DNA from: Streptomyces sp. TSRI0107
GTDB lineage: Bacteria; Actinomycetota; Actinomycetes; Streptomycetales; Streptomycetaceae
Direction: 5' to 3'
DNA: 64,000 bases
Assembly (NCBI RefSeq): GCF_001905845.1
Contig: NZ_LIVZ01000003.1
Coordinates: forward strand, 124,001-188,000
Shown here piece by piece: positions 16,942 to 24,840 of the stretch. Made by a program: the position numbers and the translations under genes. Each line of letters starts with the position of its first letter. Position 1 is the stretch's first letter. The notes under the pieces were generated by a model. It did not search any database. It was not told the DNA's origin and saw only the letters and a list, made by a program, of their open reading frames with translations.

Positions 16942-18258
16942 ATGACGACGACGGTCGAGGAGCGCTGGGCGCAGTTCTTCCGCTACGGCCCTTACGCCCT
17001 GCTGGGCCTCGCCATCCTGATCAGCGCCGCGGCCGCCGACGCGGTGATGACCCGCCGGGAGATGTACGTCGCCGCGGCGATGGTCGTCGCCGCACTGGCC
17101 CTCCAGGGGTGGTGGACCCGTGCCGTGCCACGGCTGCTGGCGACGGACGGCACACCGGACCGGTCCGCGGACCACGACGCCCCTCGCACGGAGCCCACCT
17201 GCGACACGGCGGACGTGGGCGTGCGCGTACTGCCCGAGCGCTCGACCGCCGGATACGTCTACTTCCTGCTCCGCACCGCTCTCGCTTTCGCGCTCACCTG
17301 GCTCAACCCGTTCTTCGCGATCTACGCCTGCCTCGGCTACTTCGAAGCGGGGCGTCTGCTGCCGCCACGCGCCGCCCGGGCCGGACTGGTGGTCACCGCC
17401 GTCACCATGGCCGGCTCCCAGTCCGGCGGCCTGCCGCCCGCCTCGGTGATGAACTGGGTGGCGTTCGGCGCACTGTTCCTCGTGAACACGGTGCTGGTCA
17501 TCGTCATGAGCCACCTGGAGACCAAGGAGGCCGAGAAGGTCAAGGAGCGGGCCGAGACCATCGCCGCGCTGGAGAAGGCGCTCGCCGAGAACGCCGCCCT
17601 GCACGCCCAGCTCGTCGTCCAGGCACGTGAGGCGGGCGTGGCCGACGAGCGGCGCCGCCTCGCCGCCGAGATCCACGACACCATCGCCCAGGGCCTGACC
17701 GGCATCATCGCCCAGCTCCAGGTGGTGGCCTCCGCCACCGACCCGGACCTGGCCCGCGCCCACCTGGGCCGCGCGCAGGCGCTGGCCCGGCAGTCCCTGG
17801 GCGAGGCCCGGCGTTCCGTGCAGAACCTCTCCCCGGCCGCCTTGGAGCACGCCACCCTGCCCGAGGCACTGCGAAGGACCGTCGACGAGTGGTCCGAACG
17901 CACCGGTGTCACCGCCCGGTTCACCGTCACCGGCACCGAGGAGCCCCTGCACGAGGAGGTCGCGGCCACCCTGCTGCGGATCGCCCAGGAAGCCCTGACC
18001 AACGCGGCGAAGCACGCCGACGCGACCCGGGCGGGCGTCACCCTCTCCTACATGGGCGACGAGGTCACCCTGGACATACGTGACGACGGGCGCGGCTTCG
18101 ATCCCGGCACCGTGCCGCCGCGCACCGGCACCAGGGGTTTCGGCCTGCACGGGATGCGCGCCCGCGCCGAACGCATCGCGGGCACCGTCGCCGTGGAGTC
18201 CGAGGCCGGCCAGGGCACCGCGATCAGCGCTCGCGTACCGTTGGTGCGCCATGACTGA
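16942..18258 (+). CDS. Sensor histidine kinase (HisKA_3 type)
   Basis: 438 residues. Two hydrophobic spans are near the N-terminus (~17-33 and ~42-58). After a charged loop, three or four more lie at ~103-190. A short coiled-coil linker (KVKERAETIAALEKALAENA) leads to the phospho-acceptor helix with His245 in LAAEIHDTIAQGLTG. The ATPase domain shows ALTNAAKHADA, IRDDGRGFDP and GFGLHGMRARA. It overlaps the response-regulator gene by 8 bases. Encoded after the exporter genes, it probably senses the exported compound or the membrane damage it causes; this is inferred from the layout. Confidence 0.92.
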   Translation: MTTTVEERWAQFFRYGPYALLGLAILISAAAADAVMTRREMYVAAAMVVAALALQGWWTRAVPRLLATDGTPDRSADHDAPRTEPTCDTADVGVRVLPERSTAGYVYFLLRTALAFALTWLNPFFAIYACLGYFEAGRLLPPRAARAGLVVTAVTMAGSQSGGLPPASVMNWVAFGALFLVNTVLVIVMSHLETKEAEKVKERAETIAALEKALAENAALHAQLVVQAREAGVADERRRLAAEIHDTIAQGLTGIIAQLQVVASATDPDLARAHLGRAQALARQSLGEARRSVQNLSPAALEHATLPEALRRTVDEWSERTGVTARFTVTGTEEPLHEEVAATLLRIAQEALTNAAKHADATRAGVTLSYMGDEVTLDIRDDGRGFDPGTVPPRTGTRGFGLHGMRARAERIAGTVAVESEAGQGTAISARVPLVRHD

Positions 18259-18892
18259 CCACACCATCACCCTGCTGATCGTCGACGACCACCCCGTCGT
18301 ACGGGACGGTCTGCGCGGAATGTTCGCCACCGCCCCCGGCTTCGACGTCCTCGGTGAGGCCGCGGGCGGCGTGGAGGGCGTCGAACTCGCCCTGCGCCTC
18401 GACCCGGACGTCGTCCTCATGGACCTGCGCATGCCGGCCGGGAGCGGGGTGGAGGCCATCGCCGAACTCACCCGGCGCGGTGCCCGCGCCAAGGTCCTCG
18501 TCCTCACGACGTACGACACGGACTCCGACACGATCCCCGCGATCGAGGCCGGCGCGACCGGTTATCTGCTCAAGGACGCGCCCCGCGAGGAGCTGTTCGC
18601 GGCGGTCCGCGCCGCCGCCGAGGGGCGCGCCGTGCTGTCGCCCGCGGTCGCCTCCCGTCTCGTCTCCGCCGTCCGCCGCCCGGCCGCGCCCGTGGCCGAC
18701 ACGTTGTCGGCCCGCGAGCGCGAGGTACTGGAACTGGTCGCCAAGGGCACCCCCAACCGCGAGATAGCCCGCGAACTCTTCATCAGCGAGGCCACGGTCA
18801 AGACCCATCTCACCCACCTGTACGCCAAGTTGGGTGTGAAGGACCGGGCGGCCGCGGTGGCCGTGGGCTACGACCGGGGCGTCCTCGGCTGA
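18251..18892 (+). CDS. NarL/LuxR-family response regulator
   Basis: 213 residues from the ATG at 18251 (MTDHTITLLIVDDHPVVRDG). The receiver domain has Asp pair DD at 12-13, phospho-acceptor Asp58 (VVLMDLRMP) and YLLKDAP. The LuxR HTH is at ~150-208 (LSAREREVLELVAKGTPNRE, then FISEATVKTHLTHLYAKLG). It shares about half its sequence with the regulator at 2859-3494, so the two systems are paralogous. The palindrome at 15181-15200 at the head of the operon is a candidate target. Downstream, a minus-strand gene converges after 68 bases. Confidence 0.93.
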   Translation: MTDHTITLLIVDDHPVVRDGLRGMFATAPGFDVLGEAAGGVEGVELALRLDPDVVLMDLRMPAGSGVEAIAELTRRGARAKVLVLTTYDTDSDTIPAIEAGATGYLLKDAPREELFAAVRAAAEGRAVLSPAVASRLVSAVRRPAAPVADTLSAREREVLELVAKGTPNREIARELFISEATVKTHLTHLYAKLGVKDRAAAVAVGYDRGVLG

Positions 18893-18960
18893 TCCGAGGC
18901 GGCTCGTGCGACGTGTCACCCCCGGTGAACCACGGCACGAGGTCGCTTCGGCGCCGGGCT

Positions 18961-19302
18961 CTACGACCTGGTGGCGTGGGTCAGTTCGCACCTCCCGTTC
19001 GTGCAGGACCGGCGCAGCCGCCCGGCCGAGACGGTCTCCACGAGGCCGATCGCCCAGCACATCGGGCAGCCGCGCAGCGCGATCAGGCCGACCGGGGCGA
19101 GCAGCAGGCTCACCGGCCCGGTGACCGGCAGCAGGGCCAGGGCCCCGGCGAGCGCGCCGAACCCGACGGCGCCGCGGGCCAGATGGCGCGGGACGGTGGC
19201 GCTGGCGAAACCGCCACGCGGCGACGCGTCGCGTGTGCCGGGGGTGTTGGGTGTGGAACGGGGCGTGGCGGGGTGTGTCGTCGTGGTCGGATCAGGTGTC
19301 AT
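18961..19302 (-). CDS. Small membrane protein with CPMC motif
   Basis: 113 residues. The first ~40 are Thr/Pro-rich and cytoplasmic. Two hydrophobic segments (AVGFGALAGALALLPVTGPV and LLLAPVGLIALRG) are followed by CPMCWAIGLVETVSA and a Cys-containing tail (RSCTNGRCELTH). The layout resembles the DUF2892/YgaP-type transmembrane domain, though I am not certain. Its start overlaps the end of the ECF sigma-factor gene by 11 bases, so it is co-transcribed and translationally coupled. With two Cys pairs facing the membrane boundary it could be a redox-sensing partner of the sigma factor; this is speculation. Confidence 0.65.
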   Translation of the reverse strand: MTPDPTTTTHPATPRSTPNTPGTRDASPRGGFASATVPRHLARGAVGFGALAGALALLPVTGPVSLLLAPVGLIALRGCPMCWAIGLVETVSAGRLRRSCTNGRCELTHATRS

Positions 19303-19906
19303 GGTCGGTTCCCCTTGTTCCGGCCGGTTCTTCGCGCAGTTCTTCGCGCAGTTCTTCGCGTACCGCCGAACGCGCCCGGTGCAGGCGGGACTTCATCGCG
19401 GCGGTGCTCAGCCCGAGCCGGTCGGCGACGGTGCGGCCGGGCAGGCCCTGGATGTCCCGCATGACCAGCACCTGCCGCTGGTCGTCGGGCAGGGCGGCGA
19501 CGGCGGCCGCGACGCGTTCGGCTTCCAGGCGCAGCAGGACGTCCTCCTCGGCGGACGGCGCGGTGCCGCCGAACGCTTCGAGCGGGCCGGGCGTGCCGAG
19601 CGGGCCGGGCTGTTCGGCCGGTCGGCGGTGGAGCAGGGCGCGGGTGCGGCGCAGGCACTCGTTGCGGACGATGCGGAACATCCACGACGCCAGCGCCCCG
19701 GAGGCGCGCAGCATGCCGATCTTGCGGTAGAGGATGATCAGCGCTTCCTGCGCGGCGTCCTCCGCGTCCTGAGGTGTGGCGCACAGTGTGTGCGCGAACC
19801 GGTGCACATGCGGATAGGAGTCGTACACCAGCGCGGTGAGCGCCTCGACGTCGCCTCGTTGCGCCGCGGTGACCAGGGTCGCGCCGGGCCAGGAGTGGTC
19901 AGCCAC
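19292..19906 (-). CDS. ECF-family RNA polymerase sigma factor
   Basis: 204 residues from a GTG at 19906 with AGGAGG seven bases upstream. Region 2 is at ~20-95 (DVEALTALVYDSYPHVHRFA, AEDAAQEALIILYRKI, GALASWMFRIVRNECLRRTR). Region 4 is at ~130-185 (LPDDQRQVLVMRDIQGLPGR, LSTAAMKSRLHRARSAVREE). The C-terminus has a short EELREELREE repeat encoded by a GTTCTTCGC tandem repeat. No classical zinc-binding anti-sigma gene (HxxxCxxC) follows. Instead a small CPMC membrane protein overlaps its 3' end and a 31-residue membrane peptide overlaps its 5' end. Target promoters are unknown. Confidence 0.9.
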   Translation of the reverse strand: MADHSWPGATLVTAAQRGDVEALTALVYDSYPHVHRFAHTLCATPQDAEDAAQEALIILYRKIGMLRASGALASWMFRIVRNECLRRTRALLHRRPAEQPGPLGTPGPLEAFGGTAPSAEEDVLLRLEAERVAAAVAALPDDQRQVLVMRDIQGLPGRTVADRLGLSTAAMKSRLHRARSAVREELREELREEPAGTRGTDHDT

Positions 19907-19994
19907 GCTGACGCCTCCTGCGACGCAGCAGCGTGACGGTGCACGCGCACAGCAGCAGCGCGGCGGCCGCCACGGCGATGACGACGGCGGTCAT
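19899..19994 (-). CDS. 31-residue single-span membrane peptide
   Basis: An ATG at 19994 begins MTAVVIAVAAAALLLCACTV, followed by TLLRRRRRQRG and a stop inside the sigma-factor start region (8-base overlap). It has one hydrophobic helix with two Cys and a strongly basic C-terminus, so the tail should face the cytoplasm. Tight coupling to the sigma-factor gene suggests a membrane tether or regulator of the sigma factor. It is short enough that chance cannot be excluded. Confidence 0.5.
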   Translation of the reverse strand: MTAVVIAVAAAALLLCACTVTLLRRRRRQRG

Positions 19995-20125
19995 GATGTC
20001 CTCCCGTTGGGGTGTGGGGCGGACGCGGTCGTCCGCACGCCTATGAGAGGCACGGTGGGCACGAAAGGATTCACCCCGGTTTCCGCGGGCCGGCACTCGC
20101 CCGACGGTCCGGCGATCACGCGGCC

Positions 20126-20950
20126 TCAGCGGGGCGTCGGCTGCGAGCGTTCCACGCGGTCCAGGTCGCCGGCGAGCAGGTCGCGGTGGCTGATGGTGAA
20201 GTCTCCGTTGGGCAGGGTCTGCCCTCGGCCGTAGTACCGGCCCACGACCTCGGCGGGGAGGAACGCGCGCAGGCTGTGGCGCATGCCGCCGGGGTAGTCG
20301 ACGGGTGCGCCCCAGCCGGCAGGGGCCTGGTCGGTGGAGAGCAGGACCCAGTGGTCCACCGGCACGGCCGTGCCGAGATCCGGTGGCCCTCCGGTGTGGC
20401 TGTCCAGGGCCGGCACCGTCAGGCGGTCGGGGTCGAGGGGCGGGTACCACAGCAGCAGGGGCTTGGCCTGTCGCGCGTCGGCGTTGTCGAAGCAGCACAA
20501 CGCGATGGTGTGGTCGGGGAAGTGGTCAGCGTAGAAGCGCAGGAGGTCCGGGTCGACGTTCGGGCGCCGGTGGGGCGGCACCTGCCACAGCGCGGCGGGA
20601 ATCGCGGTGGGGTCGGCGGCGAGGAGCACCGTGTAGACGTCGTGGTCGAAGACCTGGACGGGCTGCGGTTCCGCACTCATCCACGCGATGTCGTCGGCTC
20701 CGGCGGCGACGGGTTCGACGGCGGCGACCATGCGCCGCAGGACGTCGCCGGCGCGTCCGGTGGGGAGGAAGTGCCTTGGAGTGAGCTGCCTGGTGGGCAG
20801 GTGCAGGAGCATGGCGTTCGGGCCGTCCGCCAGGTTGGCCGCGGTGTTCTGGTAGCCCAGCACGTGGATGAGACCGTGCACGGGGTGGTCCTGCCGTCCG
20901 CAGTACACGATCGTGCCGGAAAACGCGGCCTCACCTGTCGAGATGCACAT
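20126..20950 (-). CDS. Hypothetical protein
   Basis: 274 residues from the ATG at 20950 (MCISTGEAAFSGTIVYCGRQ); a further 21-codon extension to 21013 is Arg/Pro-rich and unlikely. The sequence is a soluble mixed alpha/beta protein with no signal peptide or membrane span. Notable segments are HPVHGLIHVLGYQNTAANLA, NAMLLHLPTRQL, HTIALCCFDNADARQAKPLL and WVLLSTDQAPAGWG. It resembles an uncharacterised family found scattered in Streptomyces. No catalytic signature was recognised. It is not clearly in an operon with either neighbour. Confidence 0.7.
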   Translation of the reverse strand: MCISTGEAAFSGTIVYCGRQDHPVHGLIHVLGYQNTAANLADGPNAMLLHLPTRQLTPRHFLPTGRAGDVLRRMVAAVEPVAAGADDIAWMSAEPQPVQVFDHDVYTVLLAADPTAIPAALWQVPPHRRPNVDPDLLRFYADHFPDHTIALCCFDNADARQAKPLLLWYPPLDPDRLTVPALDSHTGGPPDLGTAVPVDHWVLLSTDQAPAGWGAPVDYPGGMRHSLRAFLPAEVVGRYYGRGQTLPNGDFTISHRDLLAGDLDRVERSQPTPR

Positions 20951-21104
20951 GGCGGCAAAGTACCGCCCCTGTCGGGGGGGAGCCGAGGGGGTTCGCCTGC
21001 CGGGGACCGCCACCGGCGCTCCACAACACGCGGCAGCACGCGTCGTCCGGCTCCAGCGCTCGCGCGCCGGGAGGGCGATCCGCGTTCACGACGACCTGGT
21101 GGAG

Positions 21105-22010
21105 TCAATCACGCAGCCCGACCGCCGCTCTTGCCGCCGCCACGAATGCGGCGATCGCCGGATGACTGCCGCCGCCCGCGCGGAAGGCGACCTTCGAGCG
21201 GCGGAACAACGGCAGCTCGGTCAGCACCACGCCTGGGGGGCTTTGCGCAGTGGCCGTCTCCGGTACGAGTCCGGCCCCTTGCCCGGTGGCGGCCAGGGCC
21301 AGCACGGTGCGGAAATCGTTGACCTGATGGCGGATTCTCGGCTGGAAACCGGCAGCCTGGCAGGCGCGTACGGCCATCGCGTGACCGGTCGTGCCGTCCC
21401 GCGCGGTGATCCACGGGACCTCGGCGCAGGGTCCGAGCAGTTCCGCGAGGGTGCCGCCGCGGCTGGACGGCTTGGTCTCCGTGTCGGTGACGAGGTACAT
21501 CGGCTCGTCCAGCAGGGGCACTTCGTCCACCGAGGGGTCCGGTGACGCGGGTACGAAGTCGTAGTCGTGGACGAGGGCGACGTCGAGTTCCCCGGCTCGC
21601 AGGCCGTCGGAGACGCGGGCGGAGTCGATCTCCTGCACCATCGGTTCCAGTGCGGGATGGCGTCGGGCCAGTTCGGCCAGCGCGGTCGGCACGATGGTGT
21701 GCCCGGCGGAGGGGAAGGTCCCGATGCGCAGCGGCCCGCCGATGCCCTCGCGCGTGCCGGCGAGCTCGGCGACCGCCAGCTCCAGGCGTTGCAGCACGGC
21801 GTCGGCGTGGGCGACGAGGGACCGGCCCGCCGGCGTGAGCATCACGCGCCGGCCGCTGCGTTCCAGCAAGGCCACGCCTGCCTCGCGTTCCAGCACGCCC
21901 AGTTGCTGGGAGACGGCGGAGGCGGTGAAGGTCAGCGCTTCGGCGACGGCCGCGATCGTGCCCCGCCGGTCCAGTTCGCGCAGCAGGTAGAGACGACGGA
22001 CATCAAGCAT
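21105..22010 (-). CDS. LysR-family transcriptional regulator
   Basis: 301 residues. The winged helix is at residues 1-60 (LLRELDRRGTIAAVAEALTF, TASAVSQQLGVLEREAGVAL). The substrate-binding domain follows from ~90 (LRIGTFPSAGHTIVPTALAE, AALVHDYDF-like VALVHDYDFVPASPDPSVDE). It is divergent from a dihydrodipicolinate-synthase-like gene starting 72 bases away. A 13-bp palindrome overlaps its own start codon, so it probably represses itself and regulates the neighbour. The effector is unknown. Confidence 0.9.
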   Translation of the reverse strand: MLDVRRLYLLRELDRRGTIAAVAEALTFTASAVSQQLGVLEREAGVALLERSGRRVMLTPAGRSLVAHADAVLQRLELAVAELAGTREGIGGPLRIGTFPSAGHTIVPTALAELARRHPALEPMVQEIDSARVSDGLRAGELDVALVHDYDFVPASPDPSVDEVPLLDEPMYLVTDTETKPSSRGGTLAELLGPCAEVPWITARDGTTGHAMAVRACQAAGFQPRIRHQVNDFRTVLALAATGQGAGLVPETATAQSPPGVVLTELPLFRRSKVAFRAGGGSHPAIAAFVAAARAAVGLRD

Positions 22011-22022
22011 AAGCTGAGCTTA
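22010..22022. promoter_or_regulatory. LysR-type operator overlapping the regulator start codon
   Basis: TAAGCTGAGCTTA is a 6-1-6 palindrome whose first base is the first base of the LysR start codon (on the minus strand). Its position at the translation start fits autoregulation and, 60 bases from the opposite start, activation of the divergent gene. Confidence 0.5.
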
Positions 22023-22081
22023 CGCATGGACGCAGAAATCAGAAATGGATCTACCGGGTCCGTGTGGGTCAGGGTTGGAGC

Positions 22082-22996
22082 ATGAAGCCGAACCCGATCT
22101 TCGAAGGCCTGTACGTCCCCCTGGTGACCCCGTTCACCGACGACCTGAGCCTGGCCCCGGACGCGCTGGCCCGGCTCGCCGACGAGGCGCTGTCGGCCGG
22201 TGCCTCAGGGCTCGTCGCTCTCGGCACGACCGCCGAATCCGCCTCGTTGACCGCGGAGGAGAAGCAGACCGTGGTGCGCATCTACTCGGCCGCCTGCCGA
22301 GCACACGGCGCCCCGCTGATCGTGGGGGTCGGCACCAGTGACACCGCCACCGCCATCGAGTCGCTGCGCGAACTCGCGGCCACCGGGGTCGCCGCCGCGG
22401 CGCTGGTTCCCGCGCCGCCCTACGTCCGGCCCGGGGAAGCCGGGACACTCGCGCACTTCACCGCGCTGGCCGAGCACGGCGGCATGCCGCTGATCGTGTA
22501 CGACATCCCCTACCGCACCGGGCAGACCCTCAGCGCCGGCACGATCGCCGCGCTCGGCCGCCTGCCGGGGATCGTCGGCATCAAGCACGCGACCGGCGGG
22601 ATCGACGCGACCACCGTGGAGTTGCTCGACTCCCCCGCGCCCGGGTTCGCCGTGCTCGGCGGGGACGACGTCGTGCTCTCACCGCTCGTCGCGGCGGGCG
22701 CCCACGGTGGAATCGTCGCCTCGGCCAACGTCCGCACCGCCGACTACGCCGAACTGATCTCCCTGTGGCATCGAGGCTCCGCCGCACCCGCCCGCAGGCT
22801 CGGCGCCGAGCTGGCCCGCCTGTCCGCCGCACTCTTCGCCGAGCCGAACCCGACCGTGATCAAGGGTGTGCTGCACGCTCAGGGACGCATTCCCAGCCCG
22901 GCGGTCCGGCTGCCGTTGCTGGCCGCCGCACCCGGTTCGGTCCGCCGGGCGGCGCTCCTGGCCGACAGCCGTGAACGCGTCGGCGCCCCGGCGTGA
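22082..22996 (+). CDS. Dihydrodipicolinate synthase family aldolase
   Basis: 304 residues from the ATG at 22082 (MKPNPIFEGLYVPLVTPFTD). The TIM-barrel aldolase features are complete: GTTAESASLTAEEK (pyruvate-binding TT/S motif), the catalytic Tyr in VYDIPYRTGQ, and the Schiff-base Lys in GIVGIKHATGG. Class members include DapA (lysine pathway), N-acetylneuraminate lyase and sugar-acid aldolases. The orphan location beside a LysR regulator, away from other lysine genes, argues for a catabolic aldolase rather than housekeeping DapA. No membrane or signal sequence. Confidence 0.85.
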   Translation: MKPNPIFEGLYVPLVTPFTDDLSLAPDALARLADEALSAGASGLVALGTTAESASLTAEEKQTVVRIYSAACRAHGAPLIVGVGTSDTATAIESLRELAATGVAAAALVPAPPYVRPGEAGTLAHFTALAEHGGMPLIVYDIPYRTGQTLSAGTIAALGRLPGIVGIKHATGGIDATTVELLDSPAPGFAVLGGDDVVLSPLVAAGAHGGIVASANVRTADYAELISLWHRGSAAPARRLGAELARLSAALFAEPNPTVIKGVLHAQGRIPSPAVRLPLLAAAPGSVRRAALLADSRERVGAPA

Positions 22997-23101
22997 GTGA
23001 CATCCGAGCGAGGAGCACCGGCGACTGGGGTTGTCGTGGCGTGGCCCACGTCCAGGGGCTTGCCTGGCGTTCTTGGCCGCCGTACTGGCCGACGACGACG
23101 C

Positions 23102-23878
23102 TCAGTCCGCTTCCGCCAAGGGGAGCCAGACCTCGGAGAACGCGAGGCCGTGCTCGTGGGTCACTGCCCCGCACGGGCAGCCCAGCGTGATCAGGCGCCA
23201 GTCGCAGGTGACCGTCCACGGACCGGCCGTACCGCCGCACGCCGGGCAGCCGAAGGTCTCGGCCGTCCACACTCCGGGGGCGGGTCTGCCGTGGCGACGG
23301 AACCTGCCCGCGTACGAGACCTGCCAGGGAACGGCCTGGGGTGTGATTGAGACGGTCCCGGTCGGGCAGGGACCGGCCAGGGCGGTGAACAGGTCGATCA
23401 GCTCGGGGAGCAGGGCCTGGCCCGCTTCGGTCGGCGGCAGCGCCATGCCGTCCGGCAACGGGGGCTTGTGCGAGGTCCCGTATCTCGGGGCTGCCGCCGC
23501 GGCAGGTGGGTTCGGGTGGGTGTGCCAGGGCAGGAGGGCGCGAGCGACGGCCGCCAGCAGAGCAGCGGTTGGCGGGTTCACGGCTCCCGCGTCGAGGTGG
23601 TGCAGGGTGGTGCGCAGGATGCGTTGGAGCCGTCGGTCCCGGTCCGTGGCCGACGTCCGCGCCGTCGCGGCCCGCCGGGCCGGGAGCGGGGCGGTGAGGC
23701 GGGCCAGGACGGCCGCCGCCGCCTCGGCGTCCGATGCGGCGGGCCGCCATTCGCCGGTGGCCAGGAGCTGCCGGGCCCGCTGGGATTCCCTGGTGAGGGC
23801 ACGTGTCAGCAGCGGACGGGCCCCGGGGGCTGCCATAGGCGTAGGGGTGCCCTGCCCACTCCTCATGGCGTCGCCCAT
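23102..23878 (-). CDS. Hypothetical protein with C-terminal Cys pairs
   Basis: 258 residues from the ATG at 23878 (MGDAMRSGQGTPTPM), with a strong GGGGGAGGGG site immediately upstream. The N-terminal half is Ala/Arg-rich and helical (LLATGEWRPAASDAEAAAAV). The C-terminal part holds FGCPACGGTAGPW and LITLGCPCGAVTHEHG, which together could form a zinc ribbon. No membrane span. Not recognised as a named family. It may bind nucleic acid through the ribbon, but nothing else supports that. A MITE lies just upstream of it (23954-24158), so its promoter may run through or beside the element. Confidence 0.65.
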   Translation of the reverse strand: MGDAMRSGQGTPTPMAAPGARPLLTRALTRESQRARQLLATGEWRPAASDAEAAAAVLARLTAPLPARRAATARTSATDRDRRLQRILRTTLHHLDAGAVNPPTAALLAAVARALLPWHTHPNPPAAAAAPRYGTSHKPPLPDGMALPPTEAGQALLPELIDLFTALAGPCPTGTVSITPQAVPWQVSYAGRFRRHGRPAPGVWTAETFGCPACGGTAGPWTVTCDWRLITLGCPCGAVTHEHGLAFSEVWLPLAEAD

Positions 23879-23953
23879 CCCCTCCCCCTGTGCGTCCTGC
23901 CGGTGGAGATTCCACCACACGAACGGCCCAGGCCCGGCACCTGCCGCCAGGAG

Positions 23954-24158
23954 CTAGGGGGCGTCTCGTCGATCATGCCGGATCAGGGAGCGGCGTCTGG
24001 TGCCGTGCATCGCAAGGCGGAGGAGGGAGCCGATGCGATGGGGGTCCCCCCTGCTCGAGCGGAGCCGAGAGCTTGGGGGAATCGGGGACCGACGACAACG
24101 CGGCGAGGCGCGGTGCCAGGCGCCGCGAGCCCGGCATGATCGACGAGACACCCCCTAG
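23954..24158. mobile_element. MITE-like element with 24-bp inverted repeats, flanked by CTAG
   Basis: CTAG at 23954-23957 and 24155-24158 looks like a target duplication. Inside it, GGGGCGTCTCGTCGATCATG (start of the left arm, 23958-23981) matches the reverse complement of the right arm (24131-24154) at 23 of 24 bases. Subterminal sequences are also partly inverted (GGCGTCTGGTGCCG versus GGCGCCTGGCACCG). The 197-bp interior encodes no transposase. It contains the stem GGGGGTCCCCCC and the segment CTCGAGCGGAGCCGAGAG, familiar to me from Streptomyces intergenic repeats. CTAG targets are typical of IS5-type elements, so mobilisation in trans is likely. The right CTAG provides the stop codon of the neighbouring gene. 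Confidence 0.75.
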
Positions 24159-24712
24159 GACAGTGGCCGGCCGTCAAGGCCCAACCGGCTGACGCCTCGG
24201 GGCGAGAACGTCATCGGGCCTATCCAGCCGTGGCGGACGAGGGCGACCTGGGACGGCAGCGGTGTCACAGGATCGAGGGCCCTCCCGCGTGACCAGTTCT
24301 GGAACAGTCCCTCGGTCGTCTCGACGGCGGACACCACCATGGTCACCTTCAGCTCCCCGTCGCTCCAGGTGTTCCACAGCGCCCAGCCATCGGGCCTCGG
24401 TTCGACGCCGAGGCGCGCGCACACCTCCTCGTACTCCTCCTCCACCCCGGCCGGCATGGCTCCGGGCTTCAGCACCGAGGCTCCGACCAGTCGGACCAGA
24501 GGCCGGTCCTCCTCCAGGCAGCCGTCGCCTTCGAAGTGGTAGTGGCGCAGGGCGCGAGCAAGTGCGTTCACACTGCGTCGGAGGGGTGTCGCGTCGTCCG
24601 GGTCCTCCCCGTACGAGAGCCACCCTTCGCTCGCTGCTTGCGCCTTGACGTGGTTGGCGAGGCGTTCGATCTCCCGGAGGTAGTCCAGATCGCTGAGTTT
24701 CGGGGAAGTCAT
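24155..24712 (-). CDS. Hypothetical protein ending in a MITE junction
   Basis: 185 residues from the ATG at 24712 (MTSPKLSDLDYLREIERLAN). It is a soluble acidic protein with helices such as DATPLRRSVNALARALRHYH and a C-terminal beta-rich part (GELKVTMVVSAVETTEGLFQ). No known motif. The stop codon TAG at 24155-24157 lies in the CTAG flanking the MITE, so the last residues may differ from the ancestral protein. The gene is divergent from the VOC-family gene. Confidence 0.65.
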   Translation of the reverse strand: MTSPKLSDLDYLREIERLANHVKAQAASEGWLSYGEDPDDATPLRRSVNALARALRHYHFEGDGCLEEDRPLVRLVGASVLKPGAMPAGVEEEYEEVCARLGVEPRPDGWALWNTWSDGELKVTMVVSAVETTEGLFQNWSRGRALDPVTPLPSQVALVRHGWIGPMTFSPRGVSRLGLDGRPLS

Positions 24713-24840
24713 GCCCCGAAGTCTCACACCAGGCCAGGCCGCACCGACACGCGAGCCGAGCGTTGCGGCCGGTGAGCGAGTTGATCTCTGTTTGGCCAAG
24801 ACGCGGGGGTCCGCGCGGAGCGGGCGTGAGGATCGTCGGC

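Noticed and set aside
22082..22996. Housekeeping dapA of lysine biosynthesis
   Set aside because: The aldolase motifs fit, but the orphan position beside a LysR regulator points to a catabolic paralogue; no symbol was given.
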